Shown piece by piece: positions 17,631 to 25,723 of a DNA stretch of 64,000 nt. The stretch is from Candidatus Edwardsbacteria bacterium RifOxyA12_full_54_48. Its GTDB lineage: Bacteria > Edwardsbacteria > AC1 > EtOH8. The stretch lies in NCBI GenBank assembly GCA_001777915.1, contig MFFN01000006.1:211001-275000 (forward strand), written 5' to 3'. Made by a program: the position numbers and the translations under genes. Position 1 is the stretch's first letter, and each line of letters begins with the position of its first letter. The notes beneath the pieces are model-generated. The model worked only from the letters and a program-made list of their open reading frames with translations, made no database searches and was not told where the DNA came from.

Positions 17631-18421
17631 TTTATTCCCTCCACTGCCACCCACCAGCCGGTAAATAACTTCATCCTGGTATCCAGCCGGCCCCATTTGC
17701 GGCAGGCGCCGATCATCAGGCCATTGATCCGGTCGGCAACCGGATTATCGATCCGGTCAAAAAATTCGATCAGGGTGGTGAGCCCGATGGGAACATGCAT
17801 GATGGCCGTTGACCGCCCGACGGCAAACCCGGCCTGCTCCAGCAATCTTGCTGTCTGTCTCAGGGAATAGAAATAATCGGTCTGGTATTCATGTTTTTTG
17901 AACCTCTCGGCCAGCCTGACCCCCGGCTTGAAAAACGGATTGTCGGCGGAGTTCAGGGCCAGCACCAGTTTCCCCCCGGGCTTTAAGATCCTATGGCACT
18001 CGGACAGGGCCCGGTCTATTTCCGGGAAGTGGTCAAAGGTCGAGGGGGAGATTATGACATCCACGATATCATTTGACAGAGGGATCATTGCGGCATCGCC
18101 CGATATGATCCCGATATCAAGGTCCTGCCGTTTGAAATGCTCCCCGGCCCTGAAACAAAATTTGGCGGATATGTCCATTCCCCAGACCTCATTGGCTGGG
18201 CCGCTAAGATAGCCATAGATGCCGGTATTGCCGAAGGCGGCTTCGTAGAGGTCGGTGATCAGAACACTTTTATCATCCCCGATCCCCCATTCTTCCAGCA
18301 GGCCGGTGTATTCCTGGCTTTTATACTCGGCCAATATGGGAATAAGATAATAGCCGCCGACCTGGTCTGCCACACCATCCCAATAGGCCCGGCCGGGGCC
18401 CTTTCTTAAACCGGCCTTCAC
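17627..18421 (-). CDS. Methyltransferase-like protein with degenerate motif I
   Basis: 264 residues from a GTG start that overlaps the previous stop (GTGA). The frame stays open for 112 further codons upstream, but those are a shadow of the DPM-like gene. The later half is typical Methyltransf_11: VWGMDISAKFCFR, GDAAMIPLSNDIVDVIISPS, HRILKPGGKLVLALNS. The first SAM loop, normally D-x-G-x-G-x-G, reads ITDLYEAAFGN, so the glycine pattern is lost. It may bind SAM unusually or have another role. It sits directly upstream of, and coupled to, a canonical methyltransferase, so the two could act as a pair (inference). Confidence 0.75.
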   Translation of the reverse strand: MKAGLRKGPGRAYWDGVADQVGGYYLIPILAEYKSQEYTGLLEEWGIGDDKSVLITDLYEAAFGNTGIYGYLSGPANEVWGMDISAKFCFRAGEHFKRQDLDIGIISGDAAMIPLSNDIVDVIISPSTFDHFPEIDRALSECHRILKPGGKLVLALNSADNPFFKPGVRLAERFKKHEYQTDYFYSLRQTARLLEQAGFAVGRSTAIMHVPIGLTTLIEFFDRIDNPVADRINGLMIGACRKWGRLDTRMKLFTGWWVAVEGIK

Positions 18422-19143
18422 CGCAGCTGACCCCATTTTTCGCTTTTGGCCAGGTACCGCAGGATGGGGATCATCATGAACCCTTCGTACATGATCCTGA
18501 AATTGAAGCTGGAATTGCCCCGCTGCCGGTCGATGAACACTATCGGCACTTCCTTGATTTTGAATCCTGACAGGATGCTGCTGTAAAGGATCTCCTGCAC
18601 TATGGCCGGGCCGCGGGAGATCAGGGAATCGACGTCGATGGCCTCCAGCACCTCCCGCTTGAAGACCCGGTAGCCGGAGGTACAGTCCCTTATCTTTATC
18701 CTGAGCACCAGCCTGATATACCAATTGGCAAAAACGGTGACGGCATGCCGCAGCCAACCCCGGCCCACATCCGCCCCGCCCTGGACGAATCTGGAGCCCA
18801 GAACCACATCGGCCTGGTTCAACCCTTCCAACAATGAGGGAAGGTATTTGGGGTCGTGGGAAAAATCGGCATCCATCTCCACCACCGCCTCCGCCCCCCA
18901 GTTCAAGGCATATCGAAGCCCGGCTATGCCGGCCAGCCCCCTTCCCCTCAGCTTCTTTCTATGCAGAATATGGACCCGCGGGTTCTCGGCTGATAGTTTA
19001 TCAATTATCCGCCCGGTGCCGTCCGGGGAATTGTCGTCCACCACCAGGATATCGACCTGGGAGACATGGTCGAATATCTGTCCTATCAGCCGTTCAATGT
19101 TTTCGGCTTCACAGTAAGTCGGGATCATCACCATGGTCCTCAT
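18418..19143 (-). CDS. GT2 glycosyltransferase, dolichyl/polyprenyl-phosphate mannose synthase-like
   Basis: 241 residues, the usual size of soluble DPM1-type enzymes. Motifs in order: MIPTYCEAENIERLI, VVDDNSPDGTGRII (nucleotide binding), EMDADFSHDPKYLP (the D-x-D metal site) and VVLGSRFVQGG, then CTSGYRVFKREVL and GFKIKEVPIVFIDRQRGNS in the acceptor region. These enzymes load a sugar onto polyprenyl phosphate at the membrane for later transfer by GT-C-type enzymes. The two GT-C-like membrane proteins of this window are possible users (inference). The start ATG overlaps the upstream stop (ATGA). Confidence 0.92.
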   Translation of the reverse strand: MRTMVMIPTYCEAENIERLIGQIFDHVSQVDILVVDDNSPDGTGRIIDKLSAENPRVHILHRKKLRGRGLAGIAGLRYALNWGAEAVVEMDADFSHDPKYLPSLLEGLNQADVVLGSRFVQGGADVGRGWLRHAVTVFANWYIRLVLRIKIRDCTSGYRVFKREVLEAIDVDSLISRGPAIVQEILYSSILSGFKIKEVPIVFIDRQRGNSSFNFRIMYEGFMMIPILRYLAKSEKWGQLR

Positions 19144-20519
19144 GTCGACCGCCCCTTAAAAAGCATTCCGGCCGCTTCCCGGAGGTTGATCATTAATTCG
19201 GTCAAGGACCTCACAGACAGCGCTCTTTTGATGAGATATCCCGGCCTGAGATAAAATTTCCGGATAGCCTCTTTCTGCCACTGTTTCATCATCTCCCGGG
19301 AAATCTCACTGGACACTACCCCGGCCTCGGTTGACTGGTCTCCCTGGCTGGAGATATCCCAGCCCTCCTTTTCGGCCATGGATTTTAGGGGGGTCCGCGG
19401 CTTGGCCACCGGCAGATTGAATGAGGAGAAATCGGGGCCAAGCTCCAGGGCCAGGGACATGGTCCGTTCGAAAGTTTCCCGGGTCTCCCCGGGCAGGCCG
19501 ATGATGAAGGTGGCCAGGGTCCGGATGCCCTCCCGGCGGCAGTCCCTGAAGGCCCGTCTGATGACCTCAAGCTTGACCCCCTTGTGATGCCGGTCCAGGA
19601 TCTCCTGGCTGCCGGATTCCACCCCGATCATGATCAGGTCGCAGCCGGAATTTTTCAGTAACCTCAGCCTTTCCGGATCCAGCAGATCGGCCCGGCAGAA
19701 ACAGCCCCAGGGCAGGCCGATCCTTCTTTTATTCATCCCTTCCAGCAGGATCTCGGTCCTTTTCCGGTCAACCCCGAAGGTCTGGTCGCCGAAGGAAAAA
19801 TATCTGGCGCCCAGTTTCTTGATATATTCCAGTTCATCCAACACTTCCTCCACCGGCCTCATTTTATAGGGCAACTGGCCGACCAGGCAGAAATCGCATT
19901 TAAAGGGGCAGCCAAAGTCTGTGACCACGCCGGCATAGGGAAGTTTTCTGGCAAACGGCATCCGGTATTTTTGGTAGGGGAACAGGTCATGCCTGGGGAT
20001 GCCTGCGGAATACTCCTCTGTCCGGGGGCTGCGCCGGCAGCAATATATCCCTTCGGATAAAAAGGCAATATCCACCGCATTTTTCTCATCGCCAACCAGG
20101 TAGGGAAGCCACCCGCTTGAGGCATAGTCCAGCAGAACAGCACCGATGAAATGATTTTCCCTCAGGAGTTTTTCGGTTTCGGCAAATCCGGCGTCGCCGC
20201 TGACAATGAGTTTGACGCCTGGCAAAGCCTTATTGATCAGTTTAAAAAATCTGACATCGTTGGCAAAGGAAGCCAGTCCCAAGAGCGAGATGATGAAATC
20301 CGGACGGCGGTCCACTATTTTATCCAAGGCAGAATCAAATGACAGCCTTTCGGCCATGGCGTCCAGCGCAAAAATTTCGTGCCGATCGCCCAGATAGCCG
20401 CTGATCAGCAGCAGATCGATGGGCGGAGTCAGGTAGGCCGCCTTGGAGACCTTGCTGCAATAGCTGTCCCTTAGATAGATCCGATCTCCCGGGGGATTCA
20501 AGAGCATTACTTTGACCAT
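19140..20519 (-). CDS. Radical SAM protein with B12-binding-like N-terminal domain
   Basis: 459 residues from the ATG at 20519, ten bases after the preceding stop; the open frame upstream is shadow. Residues 1-150 resemble the Rossmann cobalamin-binding domain of the BchE/B12-rSAM group (VMLLNPPGDRIYLRD, PPIDLLLISGYL), although a clear D-x-H-x2-G is absent. The [4Fe-4S] motif is CPFKCDFC (C204, C208, C211), with YFSFGDQTF and MIGVESGSQEILD following as in Elp3-like barrels. Such enzymes methylate or rearrange unactivated carbons. The C-terminal about 100 residues are specific to this protein. The gene lies mid-chain between a DUF362 and a GT2 gene. Confidence 0.87.
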   Translation of the reverse strand: MVKVMLLNPPGDRIYLRDSYCSKVSKAAYLTPPIDLLLISGYLGDRHEIFALDAMAERLSFDSALDKIVDRRPDFIISLLGLASFANDVRFFKLINKALPGVKLIVSGDAGFAETEKLLRENHFIGAVLLDYASSGWLPYLVGDEKNAVDIAFLSEGIYCCRRSPRTEEYSAGIPRHDLFPYQKYRMPFARKLPYAGVVTDFGCPFKCDFCLVGQLPYKMRPVEEVLDELEYIKKLGARYFSFGDQTFGVDRKRTEILLEGMNKRRIGLPWGCFCRADLLDPERLRLLKNSGCDLIMIGVESGSQEILDRHHKGVKLEVIRRAFRDCRREGIRTLATFIIGLPGETRETFERTMSLALELGPDFSSFNLPVAKPRTPLKSMAEKEGWDISSQGDQSTEAGVVSSEISREMMKQWQKEAIRKFYLRPGYLIKRALSVRSLTELMINLREAAGMLFKGRST

Positions 20520-20529
20520 GGCAATACAA

Positions 20530-21666
20530 TCATTTCTTAAGTTTGGCAAAGGCCTCCGCCAGCATCTCGGGCGAGGGGGGGCAGCCATCCACCCATATCA
20601 CGTCGGGCAGGTCCTTGAGGTGTTTGGTGCACTCGCCCACCGCTATCACCTTCCGGCTGTTTTTGGGGATCTCGGCGTTTTTTCCGTAGACGAAATCCAC
20701 CCGGCCGAAAACCATTTGGCGCAGTACCGGCATCAGACTGGCGGCCCACTTCCTGGGGTCTCTGGCCGATGATAGCAGTCCTTCTCTGGCCGAACCGCCG
20801 CAAAGGCTGCAGGCCAGGGGCGTCCGTTGATTGTGCAGGCCCAGCATTTTCAGCATCTCCATCTGCGGGCGCTTGAATCTGCGGGCGCAGGCATCAAGCC
20901 GATCCCCGATGATGGTTGCCTCCAAGCTTCCCAACCTCATTTGACTGGCCAGCGATAAATGGTCCACTTCAAGGGGGTCGATGCTCATCAGCCGGCAGCC
21001 GGCGGCATCAACTGCCAGGGGGTCGGCCCCGGCGATCAGAACCTTGAATCCGACCTTCTTTCCGGCGAACAGCGGCCCATCGCCTTCGATGGCGGTGAAA
21101 CCGTCCAGGATGGTGAAATCGGGACGGATTATCTTATAGAGTTCGGCCACCGGACGATGCAGCCCGTTCTTGTGAAACCTCTTCTTATCGGCGTATGACA
21201 ACAAACCCTTCTGGTTCTTCAGGCCCAACGTGACCAGGGTATTGATATGGGTCTTCATTTTGGGCAGGTTGATGTAATAAGCGTCTTTGAATATCACGGG
21301 CAGATCAAGTTGGCCGTCGTACCATTTCACCGGGTATCTGGGGGCCTGGTTCAGGTCCAGCAGCGGGACCTGGTATCTTCGGGCCAGTTCGCTGAATCCT
21401 GTTCTTTCAAAGGCCTCCCAGGCATCAACCCCCAGCCCCGGCCCTTCGGCGATGGTAATATCCCTGACGCCGATTTCTCTCAAGTACTCGACCAGCATTC
21501 CTACCAGGCGGGCATCACTGACCACCCCGCTGGTCCCCGGAGCGGGGAAAACCAAGTTGGGCTTCAGCACCACCGGCCGGTCCAGGGGGATCGCCAGAGG
21601 CAGTTCCTTAAGCCAGCCGGAGAACTGCGAAAGGTGTTTGATTTTTTTTAGATATATGTCGGGCAT
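20530..21666 (-). CDS. DUF362 domain protein
   Basis: 378 residues if the ATG at 21666 is used; an ATG at 21684 overlapping the upstream stop is possible. Features typical of DUF362: VVLKPNLVFPAPGTSGVVSD near the N-terminus, DITIAEGPGLGVDAWEAFE, YYINLPKMKTHINTLVTLGLKN and ILDGFTAIEGDGP with LIAGADPLAVDAAGC. A cysteine pair, CSLCGG, lies near residue 290; a full ferredoxin motif is not seen. DUF362 proteins are often found with iron-sulfur and radical SAM enzymes but their biochemistry is poorly known. Here the gene is flanked on both sides by radical SAM genes. Confidence 0.85.
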   Translation of the reverse strand: MPDIYLKKIKHLSQFSGWLKELPLAIPLDRPVVLKPNLVFPAPGTSGVVSDARLVGMLVEYLREIGVRDITIAEGPGLGVDAWEAFERTGFSELARRYQVPLLDLNQAPRYPVKWYDGQLDLPVIFKDAYYINLPKMKTHINTLVTLGLKNQKGLLSYADKKRFHKNGLHRPVAELYKIIRPDFTILDGFTAIEGDGPLFAGKKVGFKVLIAGADPLAVDAAGCRLMSIDPLEVDHLSLASQMRLGSLEATIIGDRLDACARRFKRPQMEMLKMLGLHNQRTPLACSLCGGSAREGLLSSARDPRKWAASLMPVLRQMVFGRVDFVYGKNAEIPKNSRKVIAVGECTKHLKDLPDVIWVDGCPPSPEMLAEAFAKLKK

Positions 21667-21667
21667 T

Positions 21668-22738
21668 TTATCTGTACGGATCATTTATGATACATTGATC
21701 ACAAATGGTTTGGCTTTTGAACCAGCCCCTGGTCCTCAATGTTTTTCGGGCCCGTTGATATTTTTTATTATTCCATACGGCCATGATGTCGCTATTGGAA
21801 AGGGATCCGAAATCATCATTCTTATGATAGCTCCCGCAGCAGGGAGCAATTCCCCCGTCGGTCCGAACCGCTATCTGGCTCCACAAAAAGGGACATTGAA
21901 GAAATTTTCGGGCCGCTGCTTTATTGGATTTATACAAGTGATACCGGTGGTCTTGGGGCAGATAATCCTCCACTTCCTCCCGTTTCTTATCGGCGGCATT
22001 ATAAGCCAGGGTCTCCATTTTGGCGAAGGATGCGATGAATTTGATCTCATCGATCCCCAGCTGTTTGGCCATAGCAATGGCCCGGTTGATCTCGGATTCA
22101 TTGTGCCGAAACACGATGAACTGCCAGATCAGGCGGGGTAATTTGACCCGTCGCTTTATCTTCTGGGCGGCGATGGCCTTTAAGTTTCCCATGACCTTTT
22201 CGAAATCCCCGCCGCGGCGGTATTTAGAATAGGTATCGCCCGAAGCCCCGTCCAGGGATACTATCAGGGTGTCCAGTTTCGAGTCCATCAGAGGGTCCAT
22301 CATCCGGCTTTCAAAAAGCGTCAGGTTGGTGGAGACCACCGTCCGGATGCGCCGGGCCGAGCAGTACCTCACCATGTCGAACAATTCGGGGTTGAGCAGG
22401 GGCTCCCCCCAATTGTACAGAAACACTTCATAAAGGTATGGCGCCAAAGGATCGACTGCTTTTTTGAAGGTGCTAAAACTTAGCTCCCGCTGCTGGCGGC
22501 CGGCCATCCCCCGGCCGGTGGGACACAGCGGACAATTGAGGTTGCACCGGTCGGAAGGCTCTATGATCATCTTTACCGGCCGGGCAAAGGCCCGGCCGGG
22601 GAGCAGGAAATTATGGGCCAGCCCCAGCAGGAGGTTATAGAACTTGCGCCAGCTGAAATATGATGTAAATACGAAGCGCTTCAGCAGGGATAGGTTATAA
22701 TTATTTTCCCAGGGATAGGAAACCTTGGTTTGGGGCAT
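21668..22738 (-). CDS. Radical SAM protein with SPASM-type C-terminus
   Basis: 356 residues. The radical SAM cluster motif is CNLNCPLC (C65, C69, C72), preceded by a 55-residue N-terminal extension with a hydrophobic patch. LYNWGEPLLNPELFDM and VSLDGASGDTYSKYR belong to the SAM barrel. The C-terminal cysteines (CPFLWSQIAVRTDGGIAPCC .. ICDQC) match a SPASM/twitch auxiliary-cluster domain. Family members modify peptides or sugars, often by oxidation or epimerisation. It begins six bases after the methyltransferase-like gene. The substrate is unknown. Confidence 0.88.
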   Translation of the reverse strand: MPQTKVSYPWENNYNLSLLKRFVFTSYFSWRKFYNLLLGLAHNFLLPGRAFARPVKMIIEPSDRCNLNCPLCPTGRGMAGRQQRELSFSTFKKAVDPLAPYLYEVFLYNWGEPLLNPELFDMVRYCSARRIRTVVSTNLTLFESRMMDPLMDSKLDTLIVSLDGASGDTYSKYRRGGDFEKVMGNLKAIAAQKIKRRVKLPRLIWQFIVFRHNESEINRAIAMAKQLGIDEIKFIASFAKMETLAYNAADKKREEVEDYLPQDHRYHLYKSNKAAARKFLQCPFLWSQIAVRTDGGIAPCCGSYHKNDDFGSLSNSDIMAVWNNKKYQRARKTLRTRGWFKSQTICDQCIINDPYR

Positions 22739-22743
22739 AATAT

Positions 22744-23745
22744 CTACGTTCCGTCAGTTGCTTTTCCGACGACATATATATGATGGGCGTTGAGGTTCTT
22801 GAACCAGGACGGCAGATTGGCCTCCAGCCAACAAAAGCAATCTAATAGACCGGATTTATTTTCAACCTTATTATTCAATCCCCATTCCCATCTTTTGCCG
22901 AACAGCCTGACCACCCTGTCTATATCGTCCTTCAGGGGCATATCCTGGGTGTCCATCGAGGGGGGAACATCGACCGCGCCGGCCTCCAGCACCTGCAGCC
23001 CGGCCTCGGTAAAGGCCTTTATTATCCCGGCCTTTTGGGTCATAGCAATGTTCCCGTGGTCCCAGGGGGCTTTTCTTATCGCGTGATACCACCGATGCCA
23101 GGCATTTCCCATGTTGTTATTATTGATGGTCACCATCAGGACGATATTGGAGCTCACCCGGGACAGCTCTTTAAGGTACAGGACCGGGTCTTTCATCTTT
23201 TCCAGCATGCAGAAGCTCCAGCACAGCTGGCGGCTTCTGTCGGGAAAGGGCAACGCCGCCACCCCACACTGAGACAGGCGGACCTTGTGGCCCAGGCCCC
23301 TGCCCCGCCAAGTGGCCCGGGCCTCTGTCAATAAAAGCCGGGAAGGGTTGGTCAGATCCATGGGCCGGGACAGGCCATCCGCCAGCGCCAGGCTGTTGGC
23401 CCCCGGGATCCCGGTTATGCCGTCGGCCGGAGACTCTAGGGCCGATTTTATTCCATATTGACTGGCCAGCCGGCACAGCAGGCCGTCAACCATCATCCTT
23501 TCGTATTTGGTGCCCAAACCCTCGTCCCCCTGGCGGGGCGCCATGTACTTAAGGTTGTTCTCCACAAAAAGCCTGATCCGGGCATCGGATTCTTCGGGGA
23601 CCGGCTCTGCAATGGCCGGTTTTCTGCCCGACAGGACCTGCCTTATAAAAACAAACAGAACGAAGATATTAAGTGGAATATTCAGCAACATCCACAGAAC
23701 GATGGCGGCCGATTGTCTCAGCATTGATGATAAGAAACGTATCAT
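22744..23745 (-). CDS. Divergent methyltransferase-like protein with N-terminal membrane anchor
   Basis: 333 residues. An N-terminal hydrophobic helix (about 10-37, AIVLWMLLNIPLNIFVLFVF) suggests membrane anchoring. The rest follows the Methyltransf_11 layout: a region ending ALPFPDRSRQLCWSFCMLEKM and DPVLYLKELSRVS, NIVLMVTINN. The expected glycine-rich SAM loop is replaced by LESPADGITGIPGANSL, so cofactor binding is doubtful. The ATG overlaps the upstream stop (ATGA), so it is coupled to the radical SAM gene before it. It could be a scaffold or a remodelled transferase. Confidence 0.65.
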   Translation of the reverse strand: MIRFLSSMLRQSAAIVLWMLLNIPLNIFVLFVFIRQVLSGRKPAIAEPVPEESDARIRLFVENNLKYMAPRQGDEGLGTKYERMMVDGLLCRLASQYGIKSALESPADGITGIPGANSLALADGLSRPMDLTNPSRLLLTEARATWRGRGLGHKVRLSQCGVAALPFPDRSRQLCWSFCMLEKMKDPVLYLKELSRVSSNIVLMVTINNNNMGNAWHRWYHAIRKAPWDHGNIAMTQKAGIIKAFTEAGLQVLEAGAVDVPPSMDTQDMPLKDDIDRVVRLFGKRWEWGLNNKVENKSGLLDCFCWLEANLPSWFKNLNAHHIYVVGKATDGT

Positions 23746-24827
23746 TTTCGGATCCTAAGGACGTTGACAAGCAGGTCACTCAGGACCCTCAGGGAAGTCC
23801 GGACATCGAAGGTCATATTGGTGTATGAAGCGTTGGCCAGGGGGCAGGCGCACTTCCTGGATTTTATCTGCCGCCTGATCTGGCGGGCCTGGCCCGAACG
23901 CCACAGCTTTTTGAAATCGTAGTCGTGATCAGACAGCCGGCCCATTTCATCGCCCCGGATGCAGCAGCCCCAGACCGCCCCGTCCGGCATTATCTGAACC
24001 GAGGCATAACCGGAATAACAGGGCAGGCCGCCCTGGCCCTTGAGCACCTGATAGACATATTGGTAATACTGCCGGCGGAATGACTGGGCGATGGCGGCCC
24101 AGCCCCGCTTCCTGTTAAAATCGATCTCCTTGATCAGATGATCGGCTATCGGCTTATATTCTTCCGGGGACGGGGTGATGTCCATATCCCGGTTCAATAA
24201 CTCCGCCCGGTTTTCGGCCACCTCGGCCACCATGGAGCCGGCCCCCAGCTGGGCCAGATCTTTTCGCCGTTCCAGAAACCCATCCAGATTGCTTTTGGAG
24301 ATGACCGTGCCGATGCCGATCAGCAAATTGGCCGGCTGGGCCTTCTTCAGGGCCTCGATGGTAGAGACGGCATTCCGCCAGGCATCCCCGCTGCCTCGGA
24401 TGCTGTTCTGTTCCTCCCCGGCGGAATCCAGCGAAACATTGACGATGAAATTTATCCCGGGGTATCGGTTGGCCAGGGCCCTGACCACCGCTGAGGTTCT
24501 ATCGGGCATGCTTCCGTTGGTGGGGATGTTTACTAATCTGGGACGACAGCTGCCGCAGCACAGGTCAACGATATCTTTGAAATCATCCCTTAGGAAAGGC
24601 TCTCCGCCGGAGAAGGTGACCCAATAAGCCGATCTGCCCAGGGACAAAAATATTTTCCGGTAATCCTCAATCCCCATCTCCGGAAGATTTGACTGGTATA
24701 TCCGGCAGGTGGCGCAGCGGTAATTACACCGGGTGGTGACGCTGATGGTGTAGTTCAGCGGCATTGCCACCGGCCATCCCCAGGCCCGGAACATCCGGTA
24801 TGGTATCTGTCCGGCGATGGGGTTCAC
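23742..24827 (-). CDS. Radical SAM/SPASM-like protein
   Basis: 361 residues from a GTG start. GGAGG stands seven bases upstream, and GTGA overlaps the preceding stop, so this start is well supported. The cluster motif is CNYRCATC (C34, C38, C41), followed by WVTFSGGEPFLRDDF and FIVNVSLDSAGEEQN. C-terminal cysteines (CYSGYASVQIMPDGAVWGCC and CACPL) indicate an auxiliary cluster domain. It resembles the family that processes peptides and sugar nucleotides. It follows a GT2 gene and precedes a membrane-anchored methyltransferase-like protein in a coupled chain. Confidence 0.88.
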   Translation of the reverse strand: MNPIAGQIPYRMFRAWGWPVAMPLNYTISVTTRCNYRCATCRIYQSNLPEMGIEDYRKIFLSLGRSAYWVTFSGGEPFLRDDFKDIVDLCCGSCRPRLVNIPTNGSMPDRTSAVVRALANRYPGINFIVNVSLDSAGEEQNSIRGSGDAWRNAVSTIEALKKAQPANLLIGIGTVISKSNLDGFLERRKDLAQLGAGSMVAEVAENRAELLNRDMDITPSPEEYKPIADHLIKEIDFNRKRGWAAIAQSFRRQYYQYVYQVLKGQGGLPCYSGYASVQIMPDGAVWGCCIRGDEMGRLSDHDYDFKKLWRSGQARQIRRQIKSRKCACPLANASYTNMTFDVRTSLRVLSDLLVNVLRIRK

Positions 24828-25723
24828 GTTCTATCCTCCGGATCTTTGGTGGAGGCAGCCATATCCCAGACGAAGGGATTTCTTTTGGCCAGATGGAAGT
24901 CATACCAGGCCAAAAGCCTGGCCCCAAGTTCCAAAAGCAGGGACCCTGTAAGAAGCACCACATTTTTCATGCTGGCCGGCATTTCATCCTTCAATAATCC
25001 CAGGACCATGAGGTTGTTCATGGTGTCGGGCAGCTTCCAATCCGGCCGCAATTTAAGCAGATGGTGGTAACCGACCAGATGCCGCCGCCGGACCTTGAGG
25101 AAATCGCGGATATTGTCCGGCCCCCTGTTCCTGAAAACAGCTTGAGGTATGTATTGGGGGAAATATCCCCTCTCCTGCACCAACTGAACTATCCAGGTCT
25201 CATCGGTGGCGGTGTCGTTCGGAATGGCATCAAACACCCGGCGGAAAGCCACTACTTCGCCGGCCTTGAAACTCTTCAGCGCTATGCGGTGATGCAGCGA
25301 CCAGAAAAGGTTCACATAGAAACCCATGAAGCTGGCCCGGTCATTCTGGGGAATGATCCTGCCGGCAGTAACCCCTACAAGGTCATCGGCAAAAGGCCCG
25401 ACCAACAGTTCTAAGGCCCCTTCGTCCGGCAGGATGTCGGCGCTCATCAACACCAACAGATCGTTGGAAGAATTCCCGATGAAAAGGTTGACCGCCGAGG
25501 CCTTCCCCCTTCGCCGGGGTTCTGTTATCAGCCGGACCCGATGGTCTTTGGCGGCATAGGACCTGACGATGGGCTCAGTCTGATCGGTGCAGCCGGAGGC
25601 CACCACCAATATCTCGGACAGTCCGGAATCGCCCCGCTGATATATCAAGAGGCGGTCCAGTAATCTGCCGATATTGGCCGCCTCGTTATATGCCGCAATG
25701 CCTACGCTGAATTCCCTGGTCAT
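24824..25723 (-). CDS. GT2 family glycosyltransferase with C-terminal membrane segment
   Basis: 299 residues from the ATG at 25723, which forms ATGA with the GT9 stop; the long upstream open frame is a shadow of GT9. GT-A features: FSVGIAAYNEAANIGRLL, ILVVASGCTDQTEPIV, GKASAVNLFIGNSSNDLLVL, then MSADI in place of D-x-D. DETWIVQLVQERGYFPQYI and a basic VRRRHLVGYHHLLKL segment resemble the processive/acceptor Q-x2-R-W area. A hydrophobic helix lies near residue 255 (NVVLLTGSLLLELGARLL). It probably adds a sugar to a surface glycan at the inner membrane. Donor and acceptor are unknown. Confidence 0.85.
   Translation of the reverse strand: MTREFSVGIAAYNEAANIGRLLDRLLIYQRGDSGLSEILVVASGCTDQTEPIVRSYAAKDHRVRLITEPRRRGKASAVNLFIGNSSNDLLVLMSADILPDEGALELLVGPFADDLVGVTAGRIIPQNDRASFMGFYVNLFWSLHHRIALKSFKAGEVVAFRRVFDAIPNDTATDETWIVQLVQERGYFPQYIPQAVFRNRGPDNIRDFLKVRRRHLVGYHHLLKLRPDWKLPDTMNNLMVLGLLKDEMPASMKNVVLLTGSLLLELGARLLAWYDFHLAKRNPFVWDMAASTKDPEDRT

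Noticed and set aside
18422..18757. N-terminal extension of the methyltransferase-like gene at 17627
   Set aside because: The extra 112 codons overlap the DPM-like gene in another frame and read as Arg/Gly/Pro-rich nonsense; the GTGA overlap gives a better start.
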